DNA of 64,000 nt from Roseiarcus sp963805295 (GCA_963805295.1 CAWDTW010000078.1:6292-70291); one strand, 5' to 3'. Positions 1 to 10,088 are shown, counted from the stretch's first letter. The notes: a model not told the origin generated them from the sequence alone. A program made the numbers and translations.

Positions 1-1
1 A

Positions 2-556
2 CTGACCGGGCTCGTCTACCCGTTGGCGGTGACGGGAATCGCGCAGATCGCGATGCCGCGCCAGGCCAACGGCAGCCTCATCGAGAAGGACGGCGCGGTT
101 GTCGGCTCAGCGCTCGTCGGGCAGAACTTCAAGACCGACCGCTACTTCCATCCGCGCCCGTCCGCGACCACCGACACCGACCCCAACGATCCGTCGAAGA
201 CGATCGATGCGCCCTATAACGCCGCCAATTCGACCGGGTCCAACCTCGGCCCGACGTCGCAGAAGCTCGTCGATCGGGTGAAGGCTTCGGTGGAGGCGTG
301 GCGCGCGATGGCGGGCCCCGGCCCGGTTCCGGCCGACGCGGTGACGACATCGGCCTCCGGACTCGACCCGGACGTCTCGCCGCAGACCGCGCTCGCCCAA
401 GTCGCCTCGGTCGCCAAGGCGCGCGGTCTTGAAGAAGCCCGGGTGCGCCAACTCGTCGAGGCGTCGATCGAGACGCCTTTCCTCGGGCTCATCGGCCAGC
501 CTCGGGTCAATATTTTGCAGCTGAATTTGGCGCTGGATCAGCTAAAATCGTCGTAA
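2..556 (+). CDS. kdpC: Potassium-transporting ATPase subunit C, 3' part
   Basis: KdpC is the single-span accessory subunit of the high-affinity KdpFABC potassium pump in the inner membrane. About 184 residues are visible and the 5' end lies outside the window; the frame is open from base 2 (LTGLVYPLAVTGIAQ), the end of the N-terminal membrane helix. Family-typical segments follow: GSALVGQNF, YFHPRPSAT, a Ser/Asn-rich stretch (NAANSTGSNLGPTS), DAVTTSASGLDPDVSP and the C-terminal LGLIGQPRVNILQLN. The stop is followed 17 bases later by kdpD, as expected for a kdpFABC-DE cluster. Identification is secure; only the N-terminus is missing. Confidence 0.97.
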   Translation: MTGLVYPLAVTGIAQIAMPRQANGSLIEKDGAVVGSALVGQNFKTDRYFHPRPSATTDTDPNDPSKTIDAPYNAANSTGSNLGPTSQKLVDRVKASVEAWRAMAGPGPVPADAVTTSASGLDPDVSPQTALAQVASVAKARGLEEARVRQLVEASIETPFLGLIGQPRVNILQLNLALDQLKSS

Positions 557-573
557 CAAACGACGAAGTCCTG

Positions 574-3279
574 ATGGCCCAATCGAGCCGACCCGACGAC
601 GGACGCCCGGACCCGGACGCGCTTCTGGCGGCGTTCCGCCGGGAGGGCGTGGGCCGGATGAAGGTGTTCCTCGGCGCCGCCCCCGGCGTCGGGAAGACCT
701 ATACGATGCTGCAGAACGCGCGCCGCCTCAAGGAGGAGGGCGTCGACGTCGTCATCGGCCTCGTCGAGACGCACGGGCGCGCCGAGACGAGCGCGCTCGT
801 CGAAGGGCTCGAGGTCCTGCCGCGGCGCATCGTCGAATATCGCGGCCGAACGATCGCGGAATTCGACATCGACGCGGCGCTCGCCCGCAAGCCCAAGCTG
901 ATCGTCGTCGACGAACTCGCTCACACCAACGCGCCCGAAAGCCGCCATCCCAAGCGCTGGCAGGACGTTCAGGAATTGCTCGCCGCCGGCATCAACGTCT
1001 GGACCGCGCTCAACATCCAGCATCTCGAGAGCCTCGCCGACGTCGTCTCGCGCATCACCGGCGTCGTCGTGCGCGAGACGGTGCCCGATCGGGTCCTGCA
1101 GGAGGCGACCGACGTGGTCCTCGTCGACATCACGCCGGACGAACTCATCCAGCGCCTGCACGAAGGCAAGGTCTACGTGCCCGAAACGGCGCGGCGGGCG
1201 ACCCAGAATTTCTTCACGGCCGGCAATCTGACCGCGCTGCGCGAACTGGCCTTGCGCCGCACCGCCGACCGGGTCGACGACCAGATGGTCGACTATTTGC
1301 GCCAGAAGGCGATCGAAGGCCCCTGGGGCTGCTCCGAGCGCCTGCTCGCCTGCGTCGGCCCGGACGAGGTCTCCGAAAGGGTCGTGCGGCGGGCCGCCCA
1401 GCTCGCGACCTCCCTCAACGCCGCCTGGACGGCGGTCACCATCGAGAAGGTCGGTGAGGAGGGCGACGCCAAGAAGGCAAACCAGATCGCCAAGATCTTT
1501 GGCCTCGCCGAGCGGCTCGGCGGCGACACGATGCGACTCCAGGGCAGCGACTATCCCGCCGAAATCCTGCGCCTCGCCCGGCGTGAAAACGTGACCCAGA
1601 TCGTGCTCGGCCAGTCGCGCTCCGGATTCCTCGGGAGCCTCTTCGGCCGCTCGCTGCCTGACGCGCTCTTGCGGCATGCCGGGACGATCGAGATCCACGT
1701 CATTCCCCACGACGAGGAGCCGCAGCGTCTTCTTTGGCTGCGACCGAAGCTGAGCGTCAAGCCGACGGGGCTCGGCTTGGAGATCGCCGCCGCCCTCGCC
1801 TCCGTCGCTTGCGCCGTCGCGGTCGGCGAAGCGCTGACCGCTGTGCTGAAGCTCCCCAACCTGTCGATGATCTTTCTGACCGCCGTCTTGTTCAGCGGCG
1901 TGCGCTTCGGCACCCGCGCCGCGGTCATCGCCTCTTTCGCCTCCTTCGTCGCCTACAACTTCTTTTTCATCGAGCCGATCTACACGGTCACCGTCGCCCA
2001 GCCGCAGGAGCTGTTCGCGCTGCTGATCTTCCTCGCGGTCGCCGTGCTGACCGGCTCGCTCACCGGACGCGTGCGCGATCAGCGTGAAAGCGTGATCAAG
2101 AACGCCGAGATCATGCGGTCGCTTTACGACTATTCGCGCAAGCTCTCGGGCGCCTCGAGCGCCGACGACGTTCTCTGGGCGGCGGCGGCGCATCTCCACG
2201 CGACCTTCGGCGGGCGCATCGTGCTCCTAGTCGCGGAGGGCGACGATCTCCAAATGCGCGCGGCCTGGCCGCCCGACGCCCAGCTCGACGCCGCCGCGCT
2301 CACGGCCGCCCGCTGGGCCCAGCAGAAGAACGAGCCGGCCGGGTGGGGGACCGGGACGCTGCCGCGGGTCGAGTATCAATTCCGGCCGCTCGTGGCCGCG
2401 CGCGGACCGATCGCGGTATGCGGCTTCGAGCCGCATTCGCCCGACCAGTCGATCACCGCGGAGGACGAGCGCGCGTTGACGGCGATCCTCGATCAGACCG
2501 CGATCGCGCTCGACCGGGCGCTGCTGGCGCGCGAGGCGGTGAAGGCGGCGACGATGCAGGAGAACGAGAAGGTGCGCGACGCGCTGCTCGCCTCGCTCTC
2601 GCACGACCTGCGCACGCCTCTGTCCTCGATCGCCGGCGCGGCGACCTCGCTGCGCGCGCTCGGCGACAAGATGAGCCCCGACGAACGGCTCGAGCTCCTC
2701 GCCTCGATCGAGGACGAGACCGCGCGCCTCTCGCGCTTCGTCGCCAACCTCCTCGACATGTCGCGCATCGAAGCGGGCGGACTGAAGGTCCACCGCGATC
2801 TGGTCGACGTCGCCGACGTCGTGCAGGGCGCAGTCGAGCGCAGCCGCAAGGCTTTCCCCAGGCAGCCGGTGCGCGTGAACCTCGCGCCGGACCTGCCGTT
2901 CGTGCGGGCCGACGACAAGCTGCTCGAGCAGGTGCTGTTCAACCTGCTCGACAACGCGCACAAATATGCGGGCGACAGCGGCGCGACCATTCACGGACGC
3001 AAGGAAGGCGACGAGGTCGTCCTCAGCGTCACCGACGAGGGGCCGGGAGTGAAGCCGGCCGATCTCGAGCGCATCTTCGAGAAATTCTATCGCGGCGGAC
3101 GCGCCGACGGGCGCAAGCCGGGCACCGGCCTCGGCCTGTCGATCTGCCGGGGCCTCATCGAAGCGATGGGCGGCACGATCGTCGCCCAGAGTCCGGCGGT
3201 GCGCCGGCGCGGCACGCGCATCGTCATCCGACTGCCCGGCGCTCAGCCGACGGCGGCGGAGATGAGGCCGGCCCCATGA
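574..3279 (+). CDS. kdpD: Osmosensitive K+ channel/Kdp sensor histidine kinase
   Basis: KdpD is a membrane sensor kinase that phosphorylates KdpE when potassium is limiting. The 901-residue protein has the full family order: N-terminal KdpD domain with a Walker A motif (GAAPGVGKTY, about residues 33-42) and DELAHTNAP, a universal-stress-like domain (about 250-375), four closely spaced membrane helices (about 400-500, DUF4118), a GAF-like region, a HisKA dimerisation domain with the phospho-acceptor in SLSHDLRTPLSS (His677), and a HATPase domain (NLLDNAHKYAG, then the GTGLGLSICRG G-box). Its TGA overlaps the kdpE ATG (ATGA), implying coupled translation. The reading frame is intact, unlike several neighbouring operons. 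Confidence 0.97.
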   Translation: MAQSSRPDDGRPDPDALLAAFRREGVGRMKVFLGAAPGVGKTYTMLQNARRLKEEGVDVVIGLVETHGRAETSALVEGLEVLPRRIVEYRGRTIAEFDIDAALARKPKLIVVDELAHTNAPESRHPKRWQDVQELLAAGINVWTALNIQHLESLADVVSRITGVVVRETVPDRVLQEATDVVLVDITPDELIQRLHEGKVYVPETARRATQNFFTAGNLTALRELALRRTADRVDDQMVDYLRQKAIEGPWGCSERLLACVGPDEVSERVVRRAAQLATSLNAAWTAVTIEKVGEEGDAKKANQIAKIFGLAERLGGDTMRLQGSDYPAEILRLARRENVTQIVLGQSRSGFLGSLFGRSLPDALLRHAGTIEIHVIPHDEEPQRLLWLRPKLSVKPTGLGLEIAAALASVACAVAVGEALTAVLKLPNLSMIFLTAVLFSGVRFGTRAAVIASFASFVAYNFFFIEPIYTVTVAQPQELFALLIFLAVAVLTGSLTGRVRDQRESVIKNAEIMRSLYDYSRKLSGASSADDVLWAAAAHLHATFGGRIVLLVAEGDDLQMRAAWPPDAQLDAAALTAARWAQQKNEPAGWGTGTLPRVEYQFRPLVAARGPIAVCGFEPHSPDQSITAEDERALTAILDQTAIALDRALLAREAVKAATMQENEKVRDALLASLSHDLRTPLSSIAGAATSLRALGDKMSPDERLELLASIEDETARLSRFVANLLDMSRIEAGGLKVHRDLVDVADVVQGAVERSRKAFPRQPVRVNLAPDLPFVRADDKLLEQVLFNLLDNAHKYAGDSGATIHGRKEGDEVVLSVTDEGPGVKPADLERIFEKFYRGGRADGRKPGTGLGLSICRGLIEAMGGTIVAQSPAVRRRGTRIVIRLPGAQPTAAEMRPAP

Positions 3280-3962
3280 AGGGCCCTCGCGTCCTCGTCG
3301 TCGACGACGAACCCCAAATCCAGCGGTTCCTGAACGTCGCGCTGGCCGCGGCGGGCTATGAGGTTCAGACGGCCGAGACGGGCGCCCAGGCTCTGCGCCA
3401 GGCCGCGACCGGCGCGCCCGATCTCATCGTGCTCGATCTTGGCCTGCCTGACCGCGACGGCAAGGACGTGCTGCGCGAAATCAGGCAATTCTCGCAGACG
3501 CCGGTGATCGTTCTCTCGGCGCGCGACCGCGAGTCGGAGAAGATCGAGGCGCTCGATCTCGGTGCCGACGATTATGTCGAGAAGCCTTTCGGCATCGGCG
3601 AACTGACCGCCAGGCTGCGCACCGCGCTGCGCCACAAGGCGAGCGAGGCCCAGCCCGCTCAACGCATCGAGATCGACAGCGTCGTGATGGATTTCGGCAA
3701 GCGCCTCGTCACCCGCGACGGCGTTGCGATCAAGCTGACGCCGAAGGAATACGACCTCCTGGCGATCCTCTTCCGCAACGCCGGCCGGGTCGTCACCCAT
3801 CGCCAGATTCTGACCGCGGTCTGGGGGCCGGCGCACGCCGAGGACACGCAATATCTGCGCGTGTTCATCGGCCAGCTGCGCGCCAAGATCGAGCGCGATC
3901 CAACGGCGCCGAAGATCGTCAAGACCGAGGCGGGCGTCGGCTACCGCGCTGCCGAGGCTTGA
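3276..3962 (+). CDS. kdpE: Kdp operon response regulator, OmpR family
   Basis: KdpE is the DNA-binding response regulator paired with KdpD; when phosphorylated it activates the kdp structural operon. The 228-residue protein has a receiver domain with acidic pocket (VVDDE), phospho-acceptor Asp54 in VLDLGLP, and the conserved Lys in EKPFGIGEL, followed by an OmpR/PhoB winged helix (LTPKEYDLLAILFRNAGRVVTHRQIL, then VFIGQLRAKIE and GVGYRA). The start is fixed by the 4-base overlap with kdpD. No further gene is coupled downstream; about 185 bases separate it from urtA. Confidence 0.97.
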   Translation: MKGPRVLVVDDEPQIQRFLNVALAAAGYEVQTAETGAQALRQAATGAPDLIVLDLGLPDRDGKDVLREIRQFSQTPVIVLSARDRESEKIEALDLGADDYVEKPFGIGELTARLRTALRHKASEAQPAQRIEIDSVVMDFGKRLVTRDGVAIKLTPKEYDLLAILFRNAGRVVTHRQILTAVWGPAHAEDTQYLRVFIGQLRAKIERDPTAPKIVKTEAGVGYRAAEA

Positions 3963-4060
3963 GGCGCCGCGCGTCGCTTTGACGCCGAGCGCCGATTAAT
4001 TCCTTGGCGCCGGCGCATCATGAATCGGCGCCCGAGGGCGGAAACGCTCTCGAAAGACGC

Positions 4061-4076
4061 TGGCATGCTCGTTGCG
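4061..4076 (+). promoter_or_regulatory. Sigma-54-type promoter upstream of urtA
   Basis: The sequence TGGCATGCTCGTTGCG matches the sigma-54 consensus TGGCAC-N5-TTGCW. The invariant GG (-24) and GC (-12) are separated by 10 bases, the required spacing. It lies about 70 bases before the urtA ATG on the same strand. Urea transporter operons are commonly under nitrogen (Ntr) control through RpoN, so the position makes sense. I did not find a clear NtrC palindrome upstream. Confidence 0.6.
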
Positions 4077-4146
4077 ATGCAACCCCCGGCTTCCGCGGGG
4101 CCAGGCTCATGGCCCTGCCCACGGAGCGCATTCGACGAGGTGACCT

Positions 4147-5446
4147 ATGTCTATGATAAATAGAATTATTTCGCGCGCGGCGGGCGCGTTGGTCGCCGGA
4201 GCGCTCGCGCTCGGCGCGACCTCCGCCTGGGCCGCCGACGACACGATCAAGGTCGGCATCCTCCACTCGCTTTCGGGCACCATGGCGATCAGCGAGACGA
4301 CACTCAAAGACGTGATGCTGATGCTGATCGACGAACAGAACAAGAAGGGCGGCCTGCTCGGCAAGAAGCTCGAGGCGGTCGTCGTCGACCCGGCCTCCAA
4401 CTGGCCGCTGTTCGCGGAAAAGGCGAAGGAGCTCATTGAGAAGGACAAGGTCGCGGTCGTTTTCGGCTGCTGGACCTCGGTGTCGCGCAAGTCGGTGCTG
4501 CCGGTGTTCAAGGAGCTCGAATTCGATCCTCTTCTATCCGGTGCAGTACGAGGGCGAGGAGTCCGAGCGCAACGTCTTCTATACCGGCGCGGCGCCCAAT
4601 CAGCAGGCGATTCCCGCCATCGACTATCTGACGAGCCCGGACGGCGGCTCGGTGCAGCGCTGGGTGCTCGAAGGCACCGACTACGTCTATCCGCGCACGA
4701 CCAACAAGATCCTTGAAGCCTATCTCAAATCGAAGGGCGTCAAGGGCGAAGACATCATGATCAACTACACGCCGTTCGGCTTCTCCGACTGGCAGACCGA
4801 GGTGTCGAAGATCAAGGCCTTCGGCTCGGCGGGCAAGAAAACGGCGGTCGTCTCCACCATCAACGGCGACGCCAACGTGCCCTTCTACAAGGAGCTCGGC
4901 AACCAGGGCGTCAAGGCGACCGACATTCCCGTGGTCGCCTTCTCGGTCGGCGAAGAGGAGCTCGCGGGTCTCGACACCAAGCCGCTCGTCGGACATCTCG
5001 CGGCGTGGAACTATTTCGAATCGATCGACGCGCCGGCGAACAAGGAATTCATCGACAAGTGGCATGAATTCATCAAGAACCCGAAGCGCACCACCAACGA
5101 TCCGATGGAGGCCCATTACATCGGCTTCAACATGTGGGTGAAGGCGGTGGAGAAGGCGGGCACGACCGATCCAGACAAGGTGATCGACGCGATGATCGGC
5201 GTCGCCGTGCCGAATTTGACCGGCGGATTCGCCACGATGATGCCGAATCATCACATCACCAAGCCGGTCTATATCGGCGAAATCCAGAGCAATGGTCAGC
5301 TCAACACGGTCTGGCAGACGCCCGGGAGCGTGGTCGCGCAGGAATGGTCGCCTTACCTCCAGGGTTCGCGCGATCTGATCGCCGATTGGCGCAAGCCGCT
5401 GTCCTGCGGCAACTTCAACGTCAAGACAGGCAAGTGCGGCGGCTGA
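4147..5446 (+). CDS. urtA: Urea ABC transporter substrate-binding protein, probable frameshift
   Basis: UrtA is the periplasmic urea-binding component of the UrtABCDE importer. It has an N-terminal signal peptide ending near ATSAWAADD, then KVGILHSLSGTMAISE, VFGCWTSVSRKSVLPVF, and after the shift ILFYPVQYEGEESERN, the TGAAPNQQ segment, INGDANVPFYKEL and a Cys-containing C-terminus (SCGNFNVKTGKCGG). The frame changes at about base 4519, where CTC-GAATTCGATC should read CTC-AATTCGATC; a single extra G explains it. With that base removed the product is about 432 residues, normal for the family. It is first in the urt operon behind a sigma-54-like promoter. Whether the indel is real or a sequencing error cannot be decided here. 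Confidence 0.95.
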
Positions 5447-5595
5447 CGGGAAGCTGAAGCCCCTTGCTCCGGTCGCTCCTCTCCCCATGAGCGGGAGGGG
5501 AGCCGGCCGCACTCTCGCCTCGAGCGGGGCGAGCGATCCGAACGGCCGGAAAATGGGCCCGCTCCGCAACAAGCGCCGCCGCCAAAGGGTGAGCA

Positions 5596-7236
5596 ATGTC
5601 GCCGTCGAACGTCTTTCGATTCGCTCGTCCGGACTTAGCCGGAGTCGTGCGGGCTCCCATCTTCGCGCTCATCTCGGTCATCGCTCTCCTGATGTTCGCC
5701 GGCGCCGCCAGGGCCGATACGCTCGACGATACCCTCGCGCGGTTTCTCGACGACAAGTTTCCCCTGAGCGAGAAGGCGATCGGCGAACTCGCCGCCGAGG
5801 CCCCGCCGCAGGCCGCGGCGATTCTCGATGCGCTCGGCGACAATCGCCTGCTGTTCGACGCCGCTGATCATCTCGTCGCGTACAAAACGACGACCGGCGC
5901 GATTCTGAACGCCAAGACCGGCGAGACGATCGCCGACGCCGCCGCGTTCAGGAGGGTGCGCGTCAACAACGCGCTGCGCCGCGCCATCGAAGGCGCGATG
6001 GGGTCGCTGACCCTCGCCAACCCGGATCCGCAGAAGCGGATTGCCGCGGCGGAAGACGTCTTCAAGACGCGCGACGCCAAGACGCTGCCGGCGCTCGAGG
6101 CGCAACTCGCCAAGGAAAGCGATCCCCATGTCGCCGACGCTCTGAGGCTCGCCCGCGCGGCGATCGTCGCGGCGAGCGACAACGCGTCGTCGCAGGATCG
6201 CCTCGCCGCAATGGACATTCTCAAGGCGCGCGGCGACGAAGACGCGCAAAGCCTCATCGACCAGATATTGCAGAAGGCCCCCGACCCCGAGGTCAAGAGG
6301 GCGGCTGAATCCGCCTTGTCCTCGATCCACACGCGCCTCGCGATGTGGGGCGCGGCGCAGGACCTCTGGTACGGCCTCTCGGCTTCGTCGGTTCTGCTGC
6401 TCGCGGCGATCGGGCTCGCCATCACCTTCGGCGTCATGGGCGTCATCAACATGGCGCATGGCGAAATGGTGATGCTCGGCGCCTATGCGACCTATGTCGT
6501 GCAACTCCTGCTGCCGCAGTCCTTGCAGAGCTGGTCGCTCGCCCTCGCCATTCCGCTCGCCTTTCTCGTCGCCGCGCTCGTCGGCGTCGCGATCGAGCGC
6601 CTGATCATCCGCTATCTCTATACGAGGCCGCTCGAGACGCTGCTCGCGACCTGGGGCGTGTCGCTCGTCCTGCAACAGACGGTCCGGAGCCTCTTCGGCG
6701 CCAACAACCGGCAGGTGACCAACCCGCCCTTCATGTCGGGCGCGTTCCATGTGGGCGGCCTCGAGATCACGACCAACCGCCTCTGGATCATCGTGCTGGC
6801 GATCGTCGTCTTCGTCGCGCTGCAGCTCGTGCTGCGCGCCACCCAATTCGGCCTGCACATGCGCGCCGTCACCCAGAACCGCCGCATGGCGGCGGCGATG
6901 GGCATATCGACCGCGCGCATCGACATGCTCGCCTTCGCGCTCGGCTCAGGCGTCGCGGGGGTCGCCGGCGTCGCCCTTTCGCAGATCGACAACGTCTCGC
7001 CCAACCTCGGCCAGGGCTACATCATCGACAGCTTCATGGTGGTGGTGTTCGGCGGCGTCGGCAACCTGTGGGGCGCCGGCGCTGGCGCGCTGATGATCGG
7101 CGTCGCCAACAAGATCCTCGAGCCGGTGATCGGCGCCGTGCAGGGCCAGATCGTCCTCCTGATCATCATCATCCTGTTCATCCAGAAGCGGCCCCGGGGC
7201 ATGTTCGCGCTCAAGGGCCGGGCGGTGGAAGCATGA
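5596..7236 (+). CDS. urtB: Urea ABC transporter permease
   Basis: UrtB is one of the two membrane permeases of the urea importer (LivH-like family). The 546-residue protein has the UrtB-specific N-terminal part: a signal-like hydrophobic segment (FALISVIALLMFAGAARA) and a periplasmic helical domain with repeat-like DPHVADALRLAR segments (about residues 40-250). A LivH-type core of about eight helices follows (FGVMGVINMAHGEMVMLGAYATY, FGGVGNLWGAGAGALMIG). The start ATG is preceded by AAAGGGTGAGCA. The stop overlaps the urtC start (ATGA). The frame is intact. The 149 bases after urtA show no gene. Confidence 0.96.
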   Translation: MSPSNVFRFARPDLAGVVRAPIFALISVIALLMFAGAARADTLDDTLARFLDDKFPLSEKAIGELAAEAPPQAAAILDALGDNRLLFDAADHLVAYKTTTGAILNAKTGETIADAAAFRRVRVNNALRRAIEGAMGSLTLANPDPQKRIAAAEDVFKTRDAKTLPALEAQLAKESDPHVADALRLARAAIVAASDNASSQDRLAAMDILKARGDEDAQSLIDQILQKAPDPEVKRAAESALSSIHTRLAMWGAAQDLWYGLSASSVLLLAAIGLAITFGVMGVINMAHGEMVMLGAYATYVVQLLLPQSLQSWSLALAIPLAFLVAALVGVAIERLIIRYLYTRPLETLLATWGVSLVLQQTVRSLFGANNRQVTNPPFMSGAFHVGGLEITTNRLWIIVLAIVVFVALQLVLRATQFGLHMRAVTQNRRMAAAMGISTARIDMLAFALGSGVAGVAGVALSQIDNVSPNLGQGYIIDSFMVVVFGGVGNLWGAGAGALMIGVANKILEPVIGAVQGQIVLLIIIILFIQKRPRGMFALKGRAVEA

Positions 7237-8361
7237 GCCCGCAGCTCGACCGCATCGGTCTCGTCTTCATCGTCCTCCTGGCGGCGGCCGCGGTCGCGGT
7301 GCCGATCCTGTCGCTTGCGACGCCGGCGAACTCGCCGTTCAACATCCCGCCCTATCTGGTGCAGCTGCTCGGCAAGTACCTGTGCTACGCGATCCTCGCG
7401 GTCGCGCTCGATCTCGTCTGGGGCTATTGCGGCATCCTGTCGCTCGGCCACGGCGCGTTCTTCGCGCTCGGCGGCTACGCCATGGGCATGTACCTGATGC
7501 GCCAGATCGGGACGCGCGGCGTCTACGCCAATCCGATCCTGCCGGACTTCATGGTGTTCCTGAACTGGAAGGCGCTGCCGGTCGCCTGGTGGGGCTTCAA
7601 CTGGTTCCCCTACGCCATGCTGATGGTCGTGCTGGTTCCGGGCCTGCTCGCGCTCGCCTTCGGCTGGTTCGCCTTCCGCTCGCGCGTGACCGGCGTCTAT
7701 CTCTCGATCATCACCCAGGCGATGACCTTCGCCCTGTTCAAGGAATTCTTCCGCAACGACTTCGGCTTCGGCGGCAACAACGGCCTCACCGACTTCAAGG
7801 ACCTCCTCGGCTTCTCGCTGCAGTCGGCCTCGACCAAGGCGGCGCTGTTTTCGGCGAGCGCGATCGCGCTTATTCTCGCCTATTGGGTCGCCCGCGCGAT
7901 CATCGGTTCGAAATACGGCAAGGCGCTGGTGGCGATCCGCGACGCCGAAAGCCGCATGCGCTTCCTCGGCTACCGGGTCGAGAACTACAAGCTGTTCGCC
8001 TTCGTCGTCTCGGCGGTGATGGCGGGCGTCGCCGGCGCGCTCTACGTGCCCCAGGTCGGCATCATCAATCCGAGCGAGTTCGCGCCCGCCAACTCGATCG
8101 AGGCGGCGATCTGGGTCGCCGTCGGCGGGCGGGCGACGCTGGTCGGCGCGGCGATCGGCGCGATCGCGGTCAATTTCGCCAAGACCTATTTTACCGGGGC
8201 GTTTCCCGAGTACTGGCTTTATGGACTCGGCAGGCCTCTTCGTCCTCGTCACCCTGTTCCTGCCCCGCGGCCTGCTCGGTCTGGCGCTGACAACCCCGCG
8301 CGAACGTGCGCCGACGCCGGAGACGCCGGCGCTCGCCGTCGAGGAGGGGGCCGAGCCATGA
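7233..8361 (+). CDS. urtC: Urea ABC transporter permease, probable frameshift near the 3' end
   Basis: UrtC is the second permease (LivM-like). The N-terminal frame gives AILAVALDLVWGYCGILSLGHGAFFALGGYA, FRSRVTGVYLSIITQA and GYRVENYKLFAFVVSA, all typical. Near base 8232 an extra A in CTCGGC-A-GGCCTC throws the reading frame off; dropping it gives WLYGLGGLFVLVTLFLPRGLLGL and a TGA at 8359-8361 that overlaps the urtD ATG (8358). The repaired product is about 375 residues, normal for UrtC. Start and stop both use 4-base overlaps with neighbours, supporting the repaired frame. Confidence 0.93.
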
Positions 8362-9129
8362 CGCTCGCCGAAACGAGCAATCCGACGCTGACCTCGTCGA
8401 TCCTCTATCTCGACGGAATCAGCGTGTCCTTCGACGGCTACAAGGCCTTGCGCGGCCTGTCGCTCATGCTCGCGCCGGGGGAGATGCGCGCCATCATCGG
8501 CCCGAACGGCGCCGGCAAGACGACCATGATGGACGTCATCACGGGCAAGACGCGCCCCGACGAGGGCGAGGCGATGTTCGACGGCAAGTACGATCTCACC
8601 CAGACTCGACGAAGCGGAGATCGCGACGCTCGGCGTCGGCCGCAAGTTCCAGAAGCCGACCGTGTTCGAGCACCACACGGTCGAGGACAATCTGCTGCTC
8701 GCGACCAAGGCGCCGCGCAGCGTGCTCGCGACCCTGTTCGGCCGCGACGAGACGGACGTGCGCGCGACGATCGACCGGATTCTCGTCACGACGCGGCTCA
8801 AGGACAATCGCGCCCGCGTGGCGGGCTCGCTATCGCACGGGCAAAAGCAGTGGCTGGAGATCGGCATGCTGCTGGCGCAGGACCCGAAGCTCCTGCTGGT
8901 GGACGAGCCGGTCGCGGGCATGACCGACGCCGAGACGGCGGCGACCGCCGAGCTTTTGCGCGAGATCGCGCAGAGCCATTCCGTCGTCGTCGTCGAGCAC
9001 GACATGACTTTCGTGCGCGAACTCGGCGTCAAGGTGACGTGTTTGCACGAAGGCTCGGTGCTCGCCGAGGGCACGCTCGATCAGGTCAGCGCCGACCCGC
9101 GCGTGGTCGAAGTCTATCTGGGGCGGTGA
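8358..9129 (+). CDS. urtD: Urea ABC transporter ATP-binding protein UrtD, probable frameshift
   Basis: UrtD is one of two ATPases (LivG-like) that power urea import. The 5' frame contains Walker A (IIGPNGAGKTTMMDVITG). At about base 8604 an extra A in CAG-A-CTCGACGAA shifts the frame; removing it gives DLTQLDEAEIATLGVGRKFQKP and continues into the signature region (LSHGQKQWLEIGMLL, the UrtD-type variant of LSGGQ), Walker B (LLLVDEPVAGM) and the H-loop (VVVVEHDMTFV). The repaired length is about 256 residues. The start overlaps the urtC stop and urtE begins 4 bases after its stop. Confidence 0.94.
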
Positions 9130-9133
9130 GGCG

Positions 9134-9830
9134 ATGCTGACCGTCGACGGCATCGATCTCTTCTACGGCGCGGCGCAGGCGCTGCGCTCGGTATCGATCA
9201 AGGCCCAGACGGGGCGCATCCTAACGGTGCTCGGTCGGAACGGCGTCGGCAAGTCGTCGCTTTTGCGCGCCATCGTCGGCCAGCACATGGTCGCCTCCGG
9301 CTCGATCCGCTGGAACGACGACGACATGACCCGGCTTGCCGGCCACCTGCGCGCCAAGGCGGGTTTCGGCTACGTGCCGCAGGGGCGCGAGATTTTTCCG
9401 CTGCTCACCGTGCGCGAGAACCTGATGACCGGCTTCGCCGCGCTGAAGCGCTCCGAGCGCGTGATCGACGACGAGATTTTTGCGCTCTTCCCGGTGCTCG
9501 GCGACATGCTCGGGCGCCGCGGCGGCGACCTTTCCGGCGGCCAGCAGCAGCAGCTCGCCATCGCCCGCGCGCTGGTGATGAAGCCCAAGCTTCTCATCCT
9601 CGACGAGCCGACCGAGGGCATCCAGCCCTCGATCATCAAGGACATCGGCCGGGCGCTCGTGCATCTGCAGGCGCAGGGGCGATATGGCGATCCTGGTGGT
9701 CGAGCAATATTTCGAATGGGCGCGCGACATCTGCGACGACTATGCGGTGATGGACCGCGGCGTCGTCGTGCTCGCCGGAACGCGCGCCGAAATGGACGAG
9801 GGCGCCGTGCGCGGGCGGATGACGGTGTAG
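9134..9830 (+). CDS. urtE: Urea ABC transporter ATP-binding protein UrtE, probable frameshift
   Basis: UrtE is the LivF-like ATPase of the urea importer. Walker A (LGRNGVGKSSLLRAI), Q-loop region (VPQGREIFPLLTV), signature (LSGGQQQQLAIARAL) and Walker B (LLILDEPTEGIQPS) are all present in the first frame. A run of four G at 9675-9678 carries one G too many; with three G the frame continues as GDMAILVVEQYFEWARD, DDYAVMDRGVVVLAG and ends at 9830. The repaired product is about 231 residues, normal for UrtE. It closes the urt operon. Two decayed copies of its 3' half lie further downstream at 13.1 and 15.3 kb. Confidence 0.94.
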
Positions 9831-9878
9831 GGAGATGCGCCGGCTCTCGACGGAAACGCGCAGGCGCCGTGGAGCGAT

Positions 9879-10088
9879 CTATTCCAATTCATCTTCGGCG
9901 ATTTCGGCAAGTTTCGCCAAATGCCGCAGCAGACCAACCTTGAGCGGACGATTCCCGTGAATGGGAATTGAAAGGCGCACCACGCTTCCGGCCTTGCCGT
10001 AGATGTAATGACTCCCGCTCACTCGCAAGAGCCGCCAGCCGCGCCGCTCGACAAGCCGAGCAAGGTCGCGGCCGGACAACACCTTCAT
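9879..10088 (-). CDS. hicA: HicA-type mRNA interferase toxin
   Basis: HicA toxins are small double-stranded-RNA-binding-fold mRNA interferases. This 69-residue protein has the family hallmarks: the N-terminal SGRDLARLVERRGW helix, GSHYIYGK with the catalytic His in the GSH motif, then VRLSIPIHGNRPLKVGLLRHLAKLA. It lies immediately downstream of the antitoxin gene with a 4-base ATGA overlap. The antitoxin-first order is an alternative arrangement seen in many HicBA pairs. It converges on urtE, leaving about 48 bases between stops. The frame is intact and no active-site residue is missing. Confidence 0.93.
   Translation of the reverse strand: MKVLSGRDLARLVERRGWRLLRVSGSHYIYGKAGSVVRLSIPIHGNRPLKVGLLRHLAKLAEIAEDELE

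Noticed and set aside
538..2199. Long open frame on the minus strand opposite kdpD (553 codons)
   Set aside because: Arg/Asp/Gly-rich translation without domains; it mirrors kdpD and reflects high GC at the third codon position.
3276..3962. kdpE starting at the longer upstream frame from 2343
   Set aside because: The upstream extension is an out-of-frame reading of kdpD; the ATG at 3276 with the 4-base overlap fits the family.
7017..9074. 685-codon open frame on the minus strand across urtC/urtD
   Set aside because: Low-complexity Arg/Asp/Glu-rich translation antisense to recognised transporter genes; no motif.
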